Numbered from the stretch's first letter, positions 24,292 through 32,517 are shown. The stretch: DNA of 36,508 bases from Prevotella sp. UBA2756 (GCA_002353205.1 DEJE01000022.1:84123-120630); one strand, 5' to 3'. Numbers and translations are program-made. The notes: generated from the sequence alone by a model not told the origin.

Positions 24292-24876
24292 TTATAAATC
24301 ATCCATAGCTTTGGCCCTGATTGTTTCGCCATTGATTTTGTCAAAATATGATAATAGGACAAAACTGGCAGAGAAACTATTATGACCTATGTATAGTTGT
24401 ATCTTGCCTTTAGGTGTTTCAAATGTTGTAATATACTTACATCTATCCATTCCAACCTCATGCATCCTTGAATTGTCATCTCTGGGTTCTGAGTAGCCTT
24501 GAAATTCTTCTATGACGTCAACTGGCTCACCATATTTTTCTGTCAGCATTTCTTTCAATGAAAAGTAGTTGTTTGCTAAAGTTGCCCATGTCTCACAATT
24601 CGGGAATATTACGGTAATCTTGCTAACTAAGTCTTTTTGTTTCAATGTTGCCACACCTACGGTGCAACCTTTGTATGCAGCAAAGTCTCCTTTAAGAAGG
24701 GCAATGCCATCCTCAGTACCGAGATAAGTGAATCCCTTCTGCTTCATCTTCTGAACATACTCATTCAGTGTACCGTCGATGGGCACCCCCTTAAATGAAA
24801 GGTGGGGTGATTCTGTCTGTGCGAATGTGGTCAGTGACATCAGCATGACCGTCAGCGATAAAATTATCTTCTTCAT
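24292..24876 (-). CDS. Secreted cargo protein, unknown function (194 aa)
   Basis: Signal peptide MKKIILSLTVMLMSLTTFAQ, cleaved by signal peptidase I. The mature domain has FKGVPIDGTLNEYVQKMKQK (about 29-48), KGCTVGVATLKQKDLVSKIT and YSLKEMLTEKYGEP-like helices, ending in a beta segment GKIQLYIGHNSFSASFVLLS. It resembles small exported proteins found in Bacteroides genomes but I cannot assign a function. It is the first gene of the cargo operon and has an unusually long structured leader. Confidence 0.75.
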   Translation of the reverse strand: MKKIILSLTVMLMSLTTFAQTESPHLSFKGVPIDGTLNEYVQKMKQKGFTYLGTEDGIALLKGDFAAYKGCTVGVATLKQKDLVSKITVIFPNCETWATLANNYFSLKEMLTEKYGEPVDVIEEFQGYSEPRDDNSRMHEVGMDRCKYITTFETPKGKIQLYIGHNSFSASFVLLSYFDKINGETIRAKAMDDL

Positions 24877-25083
24877 ATAAATCAGTTTTTAGTTTTATTT
24901 TGTTCAACTGAAATGCGCAGGCCATTTCTACGCACTTCCGGCTCACCACAAGCCATTGCAACCGTCGAAACGCCTGCGCACGATGCGCCGACGCTCTTGT
25001 TGCAATTTGGCTCCTTTGTCCGAGGTGGTGATTGGAAGTGTAGAGCCTACTATGTCTTTGTTCCGAAGAACGCTGCAAAATTA
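24877..25083 (-). promoter_or_regulatory. Promoter and long structured leader of the cargo operon
   Basis: A -7 box TAATTTTG is at 25083-25076 on the minus strand, giving a leader of about 195 bases before the ATG at 24876. Within it TGCGCAGGC (24980-24972) pairs with GCCTGCGCA (24922-24914), nine perfect pairs enclosing a smaller hairpin. No known riboswitch core was recognised. The segment contains no plausible gene. Confidence 0.45.
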
Positions 25084-25342
25084 CAAAAAAGTTGCTAGAT
25101 TTAGCACAGACTTGATAAAAAGTTATCTAAAAGTTGTATATTTCAAGAAAAAGCATTATATTTACACCCGAAAATATGAAGATTCTCGGATAAGACAGTC
25201 CGAATCAAACGATAACAGAACCCGTCGGCATCCCGTAGATCTGCTGGCGGGTCACTTCTTATATAGACAGCAATGAGCAATCAGAAGCCACGAACGATAG
25301 AAGAGCTATTATGCGATTGTGAATATCCTATTTGAAGGTGGA
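25084..25342 (+). other. Intergenic stretch with hairpins and a 20-codon ORF
   Basis: Plus-strand hairpins at about 25183-25206 and 25221-25251 (nine pairs, two of them G-T) precede ATG 25273, which opens MSNQKPRTIEELLCDCEYPI and stops at 25335. The layout looks like the leader and first codons of a gene whose body is missing. Nothing else is supported here. Confidence 0.3.
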
Positions 25343-25972
25343 TTACTTTAGCAGATTCCTGTTGCCATTCCCCTCCAACACTTGTATTTGCTGAATAGCA
25401 ATTTGATTGAGTTTCACGAGCCTTTCGCCCTGTGGTACTCCATCATTGATTAGCACGGCATTGATATTCTCCATATTCGACAGGCATATCAATTCGTTGA
25501 TAGTGGCATAGTCACGGATATTGCCTTTCAATTCTGGATTGGCCTCTCGCCATTGCTTGGCAGTCATTCCAAACATCGCTACATTCAGCACATCAGCTTC
25601 TTCTGCATAGATGATACTTGCTTGTGCCGGAGTGACCTCTTCTGGTATCAAATGGCTCTTGATAGCATCTGTATGGATGCGATAGTTAATCTTAGAGAGT
25701 TCTCTTTTGGCAGTCCACCCCAATTGCTTCTGTTCTTCCTCTTTCAGCCTTTGGAACTCGTCAATCAAGTAGAGTTTGAAGGTTACACTAATGGCGGTTC
25801 CAAACTCAAAAGCAATATCCTTGAAAGCGTATGTGCCGCCATAACGACCTTTCTTCACAATGATGCCAATGGCATTAGTCTTCTCAATCCACTCACTCAC
25901 GCTCATGACGAAACTTGGTAAACCTGCCTGCATTCTAAAGTGGTCAAATTCGACCACTTTAAAAGGTAGCAT
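25343..25972 (-). pseudogene. KilA-N family protein lacking its N-terminal DNA-binding domain
   Basis: From FKVVEFDHFRMQAG onward the frame matches the KilA-N-type proteins of Bacteroides: SEWIEKTNAIGIIVKKGRYG, GTYAFKDIAFEFGTAISVTF, KLYLIDEFQRLK, RELSKINYRIHTDAIK, FGMTAKQWREANPELKGNIR and ERLVKLNQIAIQQIQVLEG. The usual first 50-60 residues carrying the KilA-N DNA-binding fold are missing; upstream codons (26296-25975) do not look like protein. The homology breaks at a 10-base-pair palindrome (25936-25945 with 25952-25961). A new start at 25972 (MLPFKVV) is possible, giving 209 residues, so a shortened product cannot be excluded. Confidence 0.7.
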
Positions 25973-26017
25973 AAAATCATGAGACAAAAGAACAATAGGC
26001 GAAAAATCCCTCAAAAG

Positions 26018-26048
26018 TTTGTAATCTCTCATATTCTGTGTACCTTTG
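26018..26048 (+). promoter_or_regulatory. Consensus promoter without a gene
   Basis: TTTG (26018-26021), exactly 19 bases, TACCTTTG (26041-26048). It points into a stretch with no ORF. Confidence 0.75.
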
Positions 26049-26094
26049 CCCCCGACGATGAGCCATTGAAACAGGCTGGTGGCTCTGAGTCGGG
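26049..26094 (+). ncRNA. Candidate short structured RNA or orphan leader
   Basis: Immediately after the consensus promoter, CCCGAC plus GAGCCA pair with TGGCTC plus GTCGGG across a three-base internal loop, making a 12-pair hairpin. There is no T run directly after it, so it may be the leader of a deleted gene rather than a finished small RNA. Confidence 0.35.
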
Positions 26095-26330
26095 AGTTCA
26101 TTGACAAGCAAATCACGGCAGAAAGAGGAAATACAACGTGAAAACGAGGCGGCTGACAGGGTGAAGTCAATGCGTGAGTGGTGGAGGATGGGCGTTTGGG
26201 AGTTGGCGGAAACGTGATTGTGGGTGGACCGTGCGGCTTACTGGGGTTGCAATATAAATTAAATTGCCCGGCAAAATCAATTGTTTTGGTGTGCAATTTA
26301 AATTATTTTGGTGCGCAAATCAATTAGGAT

Positions 26331-26455
26331 TGCATGGGAAGACGGGGTGAATGACACGGCTGTTCAGTTCGTTTTGCACGGAAAGACGGGGCGAATGGCA
26401 TGGGTGTTCAGTTCGTTTTGCATGGTAAGACGGGGTGAATGGCATGGGTGAAAAG
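26331..26455. repeat. 44-base tandem repeat, 2.8 copies
   Basis: Units begin at 26331, 26375 and 26419 (TGCATGG/TGCACGG, then AAGACGGGGTGAATG). Copies differ at a few positions, mostly transitions. Confidence 0.9.
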
Positions 26456-26458
26456 AGA

Positions 26459-26507
26459 AGTGAACCCCAGAAGAAAGACTGAATGCTTCTGGGGTTCACT
26501 TCATTTT
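26459..26507. terminator. Strong hairpin terminator downstream of the xylanase gene
   Basis: Fifteen perfect pairs, 26459-26473 with 26486-26500, loop of 12 bases, then TCATTTT on the plus side and TTCTCTTTTC on the minus side. It lies 60 bases beyond the GH10 stop on the minus strand and can work in both directions. Confidence 0.75.
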
Positions 26508-26560
26508 GACACATCACTCACGTCATCGCGTGACGCGGGATGTTGGTGATTGCGCGCATG

Positions 26561-28798
26561 TCAGCGCACAACCTTCCGTGTGGTGACGCGGCCGTTGCTG
26601 ACGGTGCGCTGCAGGTTGATGCCTCTCTGCGGTGCGCTCAGGCGGCGACCGTCGGGCGTGAACCACTGTGTCTCTGCCGTTCCCGATTCGTCGAGCGGCA
26701 TGATGATTCCTGTGGACTCGGTGCAGACGAACTGCAGCTTGTCGATGTTGCAGCCGCCGTTGGTGATGTTGACGCGGATGACCTGCTTTCCTGCCTCGAT
26801 GGCGTTTCTGATTTTCGCCGTCTTCACCTCGTAGACATCAGTGCTTCCGGTGTTGGGAACGTTGACGGTGCAGAGCGATTTCTCGTTGCCGTCGGCTTCG
26901 AGAAGAATGACCTTGAAGGAAGATCCGTCGACAGCCGATGATACGATGGCCTCGAGCGAATACTTGCCGCTCTCCTTGAAGTCGACATTATACTCCAGCC
27001 ATTCGCCGGCCGTCGTGTTGGTGAGCACCGTGCCGCCGTTGCCGCTGGCGAAGTCGGCGCCGTTGCCTTCTGCGAGGTCTTCCATCTCAAGCGTTCCGGG
27101 AAGCTCTACGGTAGGCACTTTCTTGAAGGAGAGGCTCTTGATGAAGAATCCGCCCTTGTCGATGTTGAGGCAGAACACGTGGCGTCCTGCCGTCAGGGGC
27201 TCGGTCATGGGGACGCGCATGGTCTGGAACGACGAGCTGCTGCCTGTGTTGGGCACCTTGGTGATGTTGGTGTAGAACGTGAGGTTGTCGAACCCGTATT
27301 CCGACAGGTGGAACATGCCGTTGGCAGTGGTCGAGGCAACTTCAGCTTCGAGCGCATAGAGCCCCTCTTCCTTCACGTCGACGGTGTACTCCATCCACTG
27401 TCCGTCCTTCATGGCGGTGGATGTGTTGCGGGTGGCGTTGCTATAGGCCACACCGGCGAGGCCCTCGTCGTACTCATCGACGTTGACAGTGCCCGGCAGT
27501 TCGGGCACCACACCGTTGTAGGGTGCGCGCTGAGCGCCGCGTATCACCTGTATTCGCGACAGTCGCTCGTAGGTGGAGCCGTCGGTTGTGGTGACGATGG
27601 CCTTCAGGGTCTTCTGTCCCACCGATCCGGCTGTGTATTCGGCAATGTATGGTTCCTCGGTCATGGTGGCTACCAGTTCGTCGTCGGCATAGAGTTCGAT
27701 CTTCTCGATGGTCTTGGTGGCCATGCGTGCGCGCACCTTGATGGGCAGCACATCGTCCTTTGCCACCTTCAGCGCAGCGGGACGGATGTAGACGGAAGCC
27801 TCTTTCTTGGCTCCGGGGAAGGGCCCGACGGCATTCTTGGCCGCATCGGTCTGCATGTACTCCTTGATCCAGGTCATGGCAGGCCGTTCGGTGCCGTTAC
27901 GGTAGAGCCCGGAGTTGTCGACCCAGGTGGCGCCAAGGACGTAGCCCCAGAGGGTGACGCCTGCACAATAGGGTGCCTCCCACATCGCTGGGAGCACGCG
28001 CTCGTACTGTGCTTTCTGCTGTGCGTCGTTGGAGATGTCGATATCGAGCTCTGTGACGAACATGGGCATCTGCAGTGCGTCTTGCTGCTTTTTCAATGCG
28101 TTTCTCAGATTGTTCTCGCTGATGTTGGTCACGTCGTGCGACTGGTTTCCGTAGGCATCGATGGGAGCTCCGGCGTCGCGCAGGGTGCGCACCAGGTCGA
28201 TGTATTTGTCGATGTCCCACTGTATGGAGTTGTAGTCGTTATAGATGAGGATGGCATTGGGCCAGCGCTCGTAGGCCATCTCGAAGGCCTTGATGAGCCA
28301 GTCGTAGCCCGTCTTGCCTCCGCCGCCCAGTGTCTCCTTGATCATGGGGTTGCCAGCCTGGTGGTTGCCCACGGCCTCGTTGACCACGTCGATCATGGGC
28401 AGCTCGTCATATCGTGCCTTGGCATGGTCGAACCAGTTGGTCATAGCAGAGAAACGTTCGCCCGCCGACAGATTGTCTAACCAGTTGGGATACTGTGAAC
28501 CCCACACCAAAGCGTGGAACTTGTGGGGGAAGCCGTGCTGCTGGGCATAGCTGAAAGCCCGGTCGGCACCGCTCCAGTTGAAGTTGCCGCGGGTGCCTTC
28601 GACAGACGCCCACTTCGATTCGTTCTCGCATGTAATCTGGTTCCACAGCTGGTAATAGAGTGGCACGCCGCCTCCGGCCTCCACGTTTCCTCTGGTTGTG
28701 ATGTTGCCCAGAAACTTGTAGGGGTTGCTTGACACTTGAGCAGAAGCGCTGATGGCGAGAAGAGCCACGAACAGCGTTGCTAAAACGTTCTTTTTCAT
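26561..28798 (-). CDS. Secreted GH10 endo-xylanase with two CBM6/35-like modules
   Basis: A 745-residue enzyme cutting beta-1,4-xylan. Signal peptide 1-20 (MKKNVLATLFVALLAISASA); GH10 barrel about 25-320 with acid/base Glu141 in DVVNEA and nucleophile Glu250 in VTELDID, plus WASVEGTRGNFNW and HALVWGSQYP of the substrate groove. An Ig-like domain spans about 330-420. Two related carbohydrate-binding modules follow (about 432-558 and 564-690; each begins ELPGT and contains WMEYTVD or WLEYNVD). The tail (QWFTPDGRRLSAPQRGIN to KVVR) resembles C-terminal sorting tails of Bacteroidetes; export by the adjacent type IX system is a guess. It diverges from porP. Confidence 0.92.
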   Translation of the reverse strand: MKKNVLATLFVALLAISASAQVSSNPYKFLGNITTRGNVEAGGGVPLYYQLWNQITCENESKWASVEGTRGNFNWSGADRAFSYAQQHGFPHKFHALVWGSQYPNWLDNLSAGERFSAMTNWFDHAKARYDELPMIDVVNEAVGNHQAGNPMIKETLGGGGKTGYDWLIKAFEMAYERWPNAILIYNDYNSIQWDIDKYIDLVRTLRDAGAPIDAYGNQSHDVTNISENNLRNALKKQQDALQMPMFVTELDIDISNDAQQKAQYERVLPAMWEAPYCAGVTLWGYVLGATWVDNSGLYRNGTERPAMTWIKEYMQTDAAKNAVGPFPGAKKEASVYIRPAALKVAKDDVLPIKVRARMATKTIEKIELYADDELVATMTEEPYIAEYTAGSVGQKTLKAIVTTTDGSTYERLSRIQVIRGAQRAPYNGVVPELPGTVNVDEYDEGLAGVAYSNATRNTSTAMKDGQWMEYTVDVKEEGLYALEAEVASTTANGMFHLSEYGFDNLTFYTNITKVPNTGSSSSFQTMRVPMTEPLTAGRHVFCLNIDKGGFFIKSLSFKKVPTVELPGTLEMEDLAEGNGADFASGNGGTVLTNTTAGEWLEYNVDFKESGKYSLEAIVSSAVDGSSFKVILLEADGNEKSLCTVNVPNTGSTDVYEVKTAKIRNAIEAGKQVIRVNITNGGCNIDKLQFVCTESTGIIMPLDESGTAETQWFTPDGRRLSAPQRGINLQRTVSNGRVTTRKVVR

Positions 28799-28839
28799 TC
28801 TAATGATACGATTATGTTCATTTTTACTGATTTTCTTTG

Positions 28840-28869
28840 CAAAGGTACAAAAATATAGAAATCCTCAAA
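28840..28869 (-). promoter_or_regulatory. Promoter of the GH10 gene
   Basis: On the minus strand TTTG (28869-28866), 18 bases, TACCTTTG (28847-28840), about 42 bases before the ATG. Confidence 0.75.
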
Positions 28870-28922
28870 AAGAATAGCGCGTTTTTGATACTTCGGATAA
28901 AGTTTTCGTGCTTTTTTAGAAC

Positions 28923-28945
28923 GAAGAATTAAGAAATGATTCTTC
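28923..28945. other. Inverted repeat GAAGAAT-N9-ATTCTTC upstream of porP
   Basis: Seven-base perfect arms in the divergent region between the xylanase and porP genes. It could be an operator or just part of the A/T-rich leader. No good TAnnTTTG box for porP was found nearby. Confidence 0.3.
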
Positions 28946-28986
28946 TTTCTGATACAATAAAACGTGAGAAACAGCGTTATTAATCT

Positions 28987-29925
28987 GTGTTACGACGTTT
29001 AAGGGCCATAATGTGCATGCTGGTCCTGGGTTGCTGTGCGGCCTGGGGACAGTACGATGTGAACTTCAGTCACTACTTCGACATGGAGCCATGGTTCAAC
29101 CCTGCCGCCGTGGGAAAGAAGTCGGTGATTAACGTCACGGGTGCCTACGCGCTGACGATGGCAGGCTTCGAACACAACCCGAACACGTTCTATGTGGGTG
29201 CCGACATGCCCTTCTTCGCTCTGAACAACTACCACGGCGTGGGCCTGAACCTGATGAGCGACAAGATAGGATTGTTCAGCCACCAGCGCATCGCGGCGCA
29301 GTATGCCTTCCGCCGCAAGCTCTTCGGGGGCAACATCAGTGCCGGCGTGCTGGTGGGCATGCTGAGCGAGACCTTCGACGGCTCGGACCTCGACGTCGAA
29401 GACTCCGGCGACCCCGTCTTCGCCACGGCCGAGGTAAACGGCAACGCCCTCGACCTGGGCTTCGGCCTCTACTACGCCCACAAACGGTGGTATGTGGGAC
29501 TCTCGGGCCAGCACCTCACTGCCCCGAAGGTGGAAATGGGCGAAACGAACGAGATTCAGATTGACCGAACATATTATTTGACAGGCGGATACAATATTAA
29601 GCTGAGAAATCCGTTTCTATCAATACCCACCAGTGCATTCGTGCGTACCGACCTCGTAGGCTACCGTGCCGACGTCACGGCGCGACTGGTATACACCAAC
29701 GACAAGAAAGATATGTACGCGGGCGTGAGCTACAGCCCCACCAACTCGGTGACGGTACTCGTGGGAGGAAGCGTGCACGGCATACGGCTGGGCTACAGCT
29801 ACGAGGTGTACACGTCGGACATCGGTATCCTGCACGGCAGCCACGAGCTCTTTGTGGGGTATCAACAAGACCTGAACCTCTACAAGAAAGGGAAGAACAA
29901 GCACAAGAGCGTGCGCATCCTGTAG
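28987..29925 (+). CDS. porP: PorP/SprF family outer-membrane protein
   Basis: A 312-residue beta-barrel protein of the PorP/SprF family, which in type IX secretion links the outer membrane to the PorK-PorN ring. Signal peptide MLRRLRAIMCMLVLGCCAAW..GQ, then the family opening YDVNFSHYFDMEPWFNPAAV (about 23-42), and repeated amphipathic strands ending with LGYSYEVYTSDIG and HELFVGYQ. The start is a GTG at 28987 directly after an in-frame stop; the later ATG at 29011 would lose the basic N-region of the signal. Its place 42 bases before gldK is the classical porPKLMN order. Confidence 0.9.
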   Translation: MLRRLRAIMCMLVLGCCAAWGQYDVNFSHYFDMEPWFNPAAVGKKSVINVTGAYALTMAGFEHNPNTFYVGADMPFFALNNYHGVGLNLMSDKIGLFSHQRIAAQYAFRRKLFGGNISAGVLVGMLSETFDGSDLDVEDSGDPVFATAEVNGNALDLGFGLYYAHKRWYVGLSGQHLTAPKVEMGETNEIQIDRTYYLTGGYNIKLRNPFLSIPTSAFVRTDLVGYRADVTARLVYTNDKKDMYAGVSYSPTNSVTVLVGGSVHGIRLGYSYEVYTSDIGILHGSHELFVGYQQDLNLYKKGKNKHKSVRIL

Positions 29926-29967
29926 AGTTCAGCAGTCAAGAACGGGAAACAGTATTAAAAACGAGAT

Positions 29968-31455
29968 ATGAAAAGAAACGTTTATAGAAAGGCGATGGCC
30001 ACGACGCACAGGGCGATGCCCCTGCTCGTGTGCCTGATGATGCCTTTGCTGGCGGGCTGCCTGGGCAGCAAGATGTCTCAGAGCGGCGGCCGCGGCGGCG
30101 AGGTCGTCGGCGTGGGCGGCGGCAAGTCGTTCACCGAACCGACACCCTTCGGCATGGTTGAGGTGAAGCGCGGCTTCCTGAAGATGGGTATTGAGCAAGA
30201 CGACAGCCTCTGGGGCAAGCAGACACCGCTGAGGGAAATCTCCGTCGACGGCTTCTGGATGGACGATACCGAGGTGACCAACTCGGAATACAAGCAGTTC
30301 GTCTACTGGGTCCGCGACTCCATTCTGCGCACCCGACTGGCCGACCCCTCGTATGGCGGCGACGAAAGCTACATGATCACCGAGGACAAGAACGGCGACC
30401 CCGTGACACCGCACCTCAACTGGAAGAAGAACCTGCCGCGCAAACCCAACGAGGACGAGCAGCGAGCCATTGAGAGCCTCTACGTGACGCATCCCGTGAC
30501 GGGCGAGAAGATGCTCGACTGGAGCCAGATGAACTACCGCTACGAGGTCTACGACTACACCACGGCTGCTCTCAGGCGCAACCGCATCAACCCCGAGGAG
30601 CGCAACCTGAACACCGATGTGGTGGCGAACCCCAACGAGGTGGTGATGATTTCGAAAGACACCGCCTATATCGACGACGAGGGGAAGATCGTGCGCGAGA
30701 CCATCGACCGCCAACTCACCGGACCGTGGGACTTCCTGAACACCTACATCGTGAACATCTACCCCGACACAACGTGCTGGGTGAACGACTTCCAGAACGC
30801 AGACAACGAGACCTACCTGCGCTACTACTTCTCGAACCCCGCCTACAACGACTATCCCGTGGTGGGCGTCACGTGGGAGCAGGCCGAGGCTTTCTGCGCC
30901 TGGCGTACCGACTACCTGCTGAAAGGACTCGGACCGGAGGCGCGCTACATACAACGCTACCGCCTGCCCACCGAGGCTGAGTGGGAGTATGCCGCACGAG
31001 GAAAAGACGGCAACGAGTTCCCCTGGGACAACAGCGACATGAAGAGCGACCGCGGATGCTATTACGCCAACTTCAAGCCCGACAAGGGAAACTACACGAA
31101 GGACGGTAACCTCATCACCAGCAAGGTGGGTATCTACGGAGCCAACACCAACGGACTCTTCGACATGGCCGGAAACGTGGCCGAATGGACGAGCACCGTC
31201 TACACCGAGGCCGGCGTGCAGGCCATGAACGACCTGAACCCGCAGCTCGACTACAAAGCGGCGAAGGAGGATCCCTACCGTCTGAAGAAGAAGAGCGTGC
31301 GCGGAGGCTCGTGGAAAGACCCCGAAAGCTACATTCGCTCCGCATGGCGCACATGGGAATACCAGAATCAGCCACGTAGTTACATCGGTTTCCGCTGCGT
31401 CCGCTCCATGGCCAGCTCGTCGAGCACTAAGCAGAAAGGCAAAAAAAAACGGTAA
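29968..31455 (+). CDS. gldK: GldK/PorK type IX secretion lipoprotein
   Basis: A 495-residue outer-membrane lipoprotein (lipobox LLAGC, Cys31) that with GldN forms the periplasmic ring of the type IX secretion system. The mature part is a formylglycine-generating-enzyme-like (FGE-sulfatase) fold: FGMVEVKRGFLKMG (about 61-74), VDGFWMDDTEVTNSEYKQFV, PVVGVTWEQAEAFCAWRT, RLPTEAEWEYAARG, GLFDMAGNVAEWT and the C-terminal RSYIGFRCVRS. In GldK the fold is structural; catalytic function is not expected. The Ser- and Lys-rich tail (SSSSTKQKGKKKR) is natural for the family. Second gene of the operon, 111 bases before gldL. Confidence 0.95.
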   Translation: MKRNVYRKAMATTHRAMPLLVCLMMPLLAGCLGSKMSQSGGRGGEVVGVGGGKSFTEPTPFGMVEVKRGFLKMGIEQDDSLWGKQTPLREISVDGFWMDDTEVTNSEYKQFVYWVRDSILRTRLADPSYGGDESYMITEDKNGDPVTPHLNWKKNLPRKPNEDEQRAIESLYVTHPVTGEKMLDWSQMNYRYEVYDYTTAALRRNRINPEERNLNTDVVANPNEVVMISKDTAYIDDEGKIVRETIDRQLTGPWDFLNTYIVNIYPDTTCWVNDFQNADNETYLRYYFSNPAYNDYPVVGVTWEQAEAFCAWRTDYLLKGLGPEARYIQRYRLPTEAEWEYAARGKDGNEFPWDNSDMKSDRGCYYANFKPDKGNYTKDGNLITSKVGIYGANTNGLFDMAGNVAEWTSTVYTEAGVQAMNDLNPQLDYKAAKEDPYRLKKKSVRGGSWKDPESYIRSAWRTWEYQNQPRSYIGFRCVRSMASSSSTKQKGKKKR

Positions 31456-31566
31456 GGATGAAGACAAAACGTGAGGCAAGGCACAACTTCGGCGGCACTA
31501 CCGTGCACTGACAACCGCTCCGCGCCCACACCTATTTTTATATATACATCGTAAATCGTAACAATT

Positions 31567-32424
31567 ATGGCTCAGTATAGCAAATACAATATCGTCTATC
31601 GGTTGCAGAAGTGGATGGACAGCGTTCCCGGACAGACATTCCTGAACTATGCCTACAGCTGGGGCGCCGCCATCGTGATCCTGGGTACGCTCTTCAAGCT
31701 GACACACATCAAGGGTGCCGACTTCTGGCTCTTCCTCGGTATGGGAACGGAGGTCTTCGTGTTCTTCCTCTCTGCTTTCGACAGACCGTTCGACAAAACG
31801 GCCGACGGAATGGTTCTGCCCACTCATCTCGATGTGGAAGGAGCAGGCCCCGACGACAACGAGAATGAGACAGAGAATGCCGAGCAACCCGCAGCAGCTG
31901 CCGTGGCAGCACCGGGCGGAGGCATCGGCGGCACCATCATCATCGGCGGAGGCGGAGCAGCAGCAGCTTCCGAGGGTGGCGGCACCGCAGTACAGACAGC
32001 CGCCGAGGGTGGTCAGCCCAGCGTCGGCGGCACCTTCGTCACCGCTGCCGGCGGCACCATCAGCGTTCCGCCGCTCGTGGCAGCGCAGGGCGTCAGTCCT
32101 GAGGACATGGTGGAAGCCACCAACAACTATGTTGAAGAACTCAAGAAACTCACCGAAGTGCTCGAGCGCGTGGCCGAACAGAGCCGCCGCCTGACCACCG
32201 ACAGCGAGGAGATGGAGAACCTGAACCGCACGCTCACCGGTATCTGCAAGATCTACGAGATGCAGCTCAAGACGGCCAGCCAGCAGATGGGCACGGGCGA
32301 CGACATCAATGCCCAGATGAAGAAGATGGCAGGTCAGATAGAGGAGCTCAACCGCATCTACACACGCATGATCGAAGCCATGACGGTGAACATGCCTATC
32401 GGCGGAAAGCCTGCCACTGACTGA
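31567..32424 (+). CDS. gldL: GldL/PorL type IX secretion motor protein
   Basis: A 285-residue inner-membrane protein that with GldM forms the proton-driven motor of type IX secretion. Two membrane helices lie at about 27-45 and 52-71; Glu62 in the second (GTEVFVFFLSAF) corresponds to the proton-path glutamate known from Flavobacterium GldL. After a charged segment there is a long Gly/Ala-rich low-complexity stretch (about 100-175), then a coiled-coil cytoplasmic tail (YVEELKKLTEVLERVAEQSR, about 183-202). It is longer than the roughly 215-residue Flavobacterium protein, mainly by this linker. Third gene of the operon, 93 bases before gldM. Confidence 0.93.
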   Translation: MAQYSKYNIVYRLQKWMDSVPGQTFLNYAYSWGAAIVILGTLFKLTHIKGADFWLFLGMGTEVFVFFLSAFDRPFDKTADGMVLPTHLDVEGAGPDDNENETENAEQPAAAAVAAPGGGIGGTIIIGGGGAAAASEGGGTAVQTAAEGGQPSVGGTFVTAAGGTISVPPLVAAQGVSPEDMVEATNNYVEELKKLTEVLERVAEQSRRLTTDSEEMENLNRTLTGICKIYEMQLKTASQQMGTGDDINAQMKKMAGQIEELNRIYTRMIEAMTVNMPIGGKPATD

Positions 32425-32464
32425 CGGTAATACCGTGGGCGGAGAAAGCACCGCCGCAGCAGGC

Positions 32465-32492
32465 TTTATCATTTATCATTTATCACTTATCA
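32465..32492. repeat. Heptamer repeat (TTTATCA)x4 before gldM
   Basis: Three exact TTTATCA units and one CTTATCA, ending 25 bases before the gldM ATG. The same heptamer recurs inside gldN. Confidence 0.95.
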
Positions 32493-32517
32493 TTTAGGCA
32501 CGTAGTGCCGCAAAACT

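Larger units (their letters stand above)
25973..26560. other. Gene-free right flank of the island
   Basis: Holds, in order, a consensus plus-strand promoter with a hairpin transcript, an AT-rich stretch with two related copies of ATTNTTTTGGTGNGCAA (about 26279-26320), a 44-base tandem repeat and a strong hairpin. No credible coding frame was found on either strand. Confidence 0.55.

Noticed and set aside
24914..24980. Integron attC site
   Set aside because: The inverted repeat has no RYYYAAC/GTTRRRY core sites and there is no integrase or gene cassette array.
24791..25078. 95-codon ORF across the cargo leader
   Set aside because: It overlaps the start of the well-supported secreted-protein gene in another frame and lies mostly in the structured leader.
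26320..26517. 65-codon ORF on the minus strand
   Set aside because: It only translates the 44-base tandem repeat and the terminator hairpin.
29929..31479. 516-codon open frame on the minus strand
   Set aside because: Antisense to gldK, which matches its family over the whole length.
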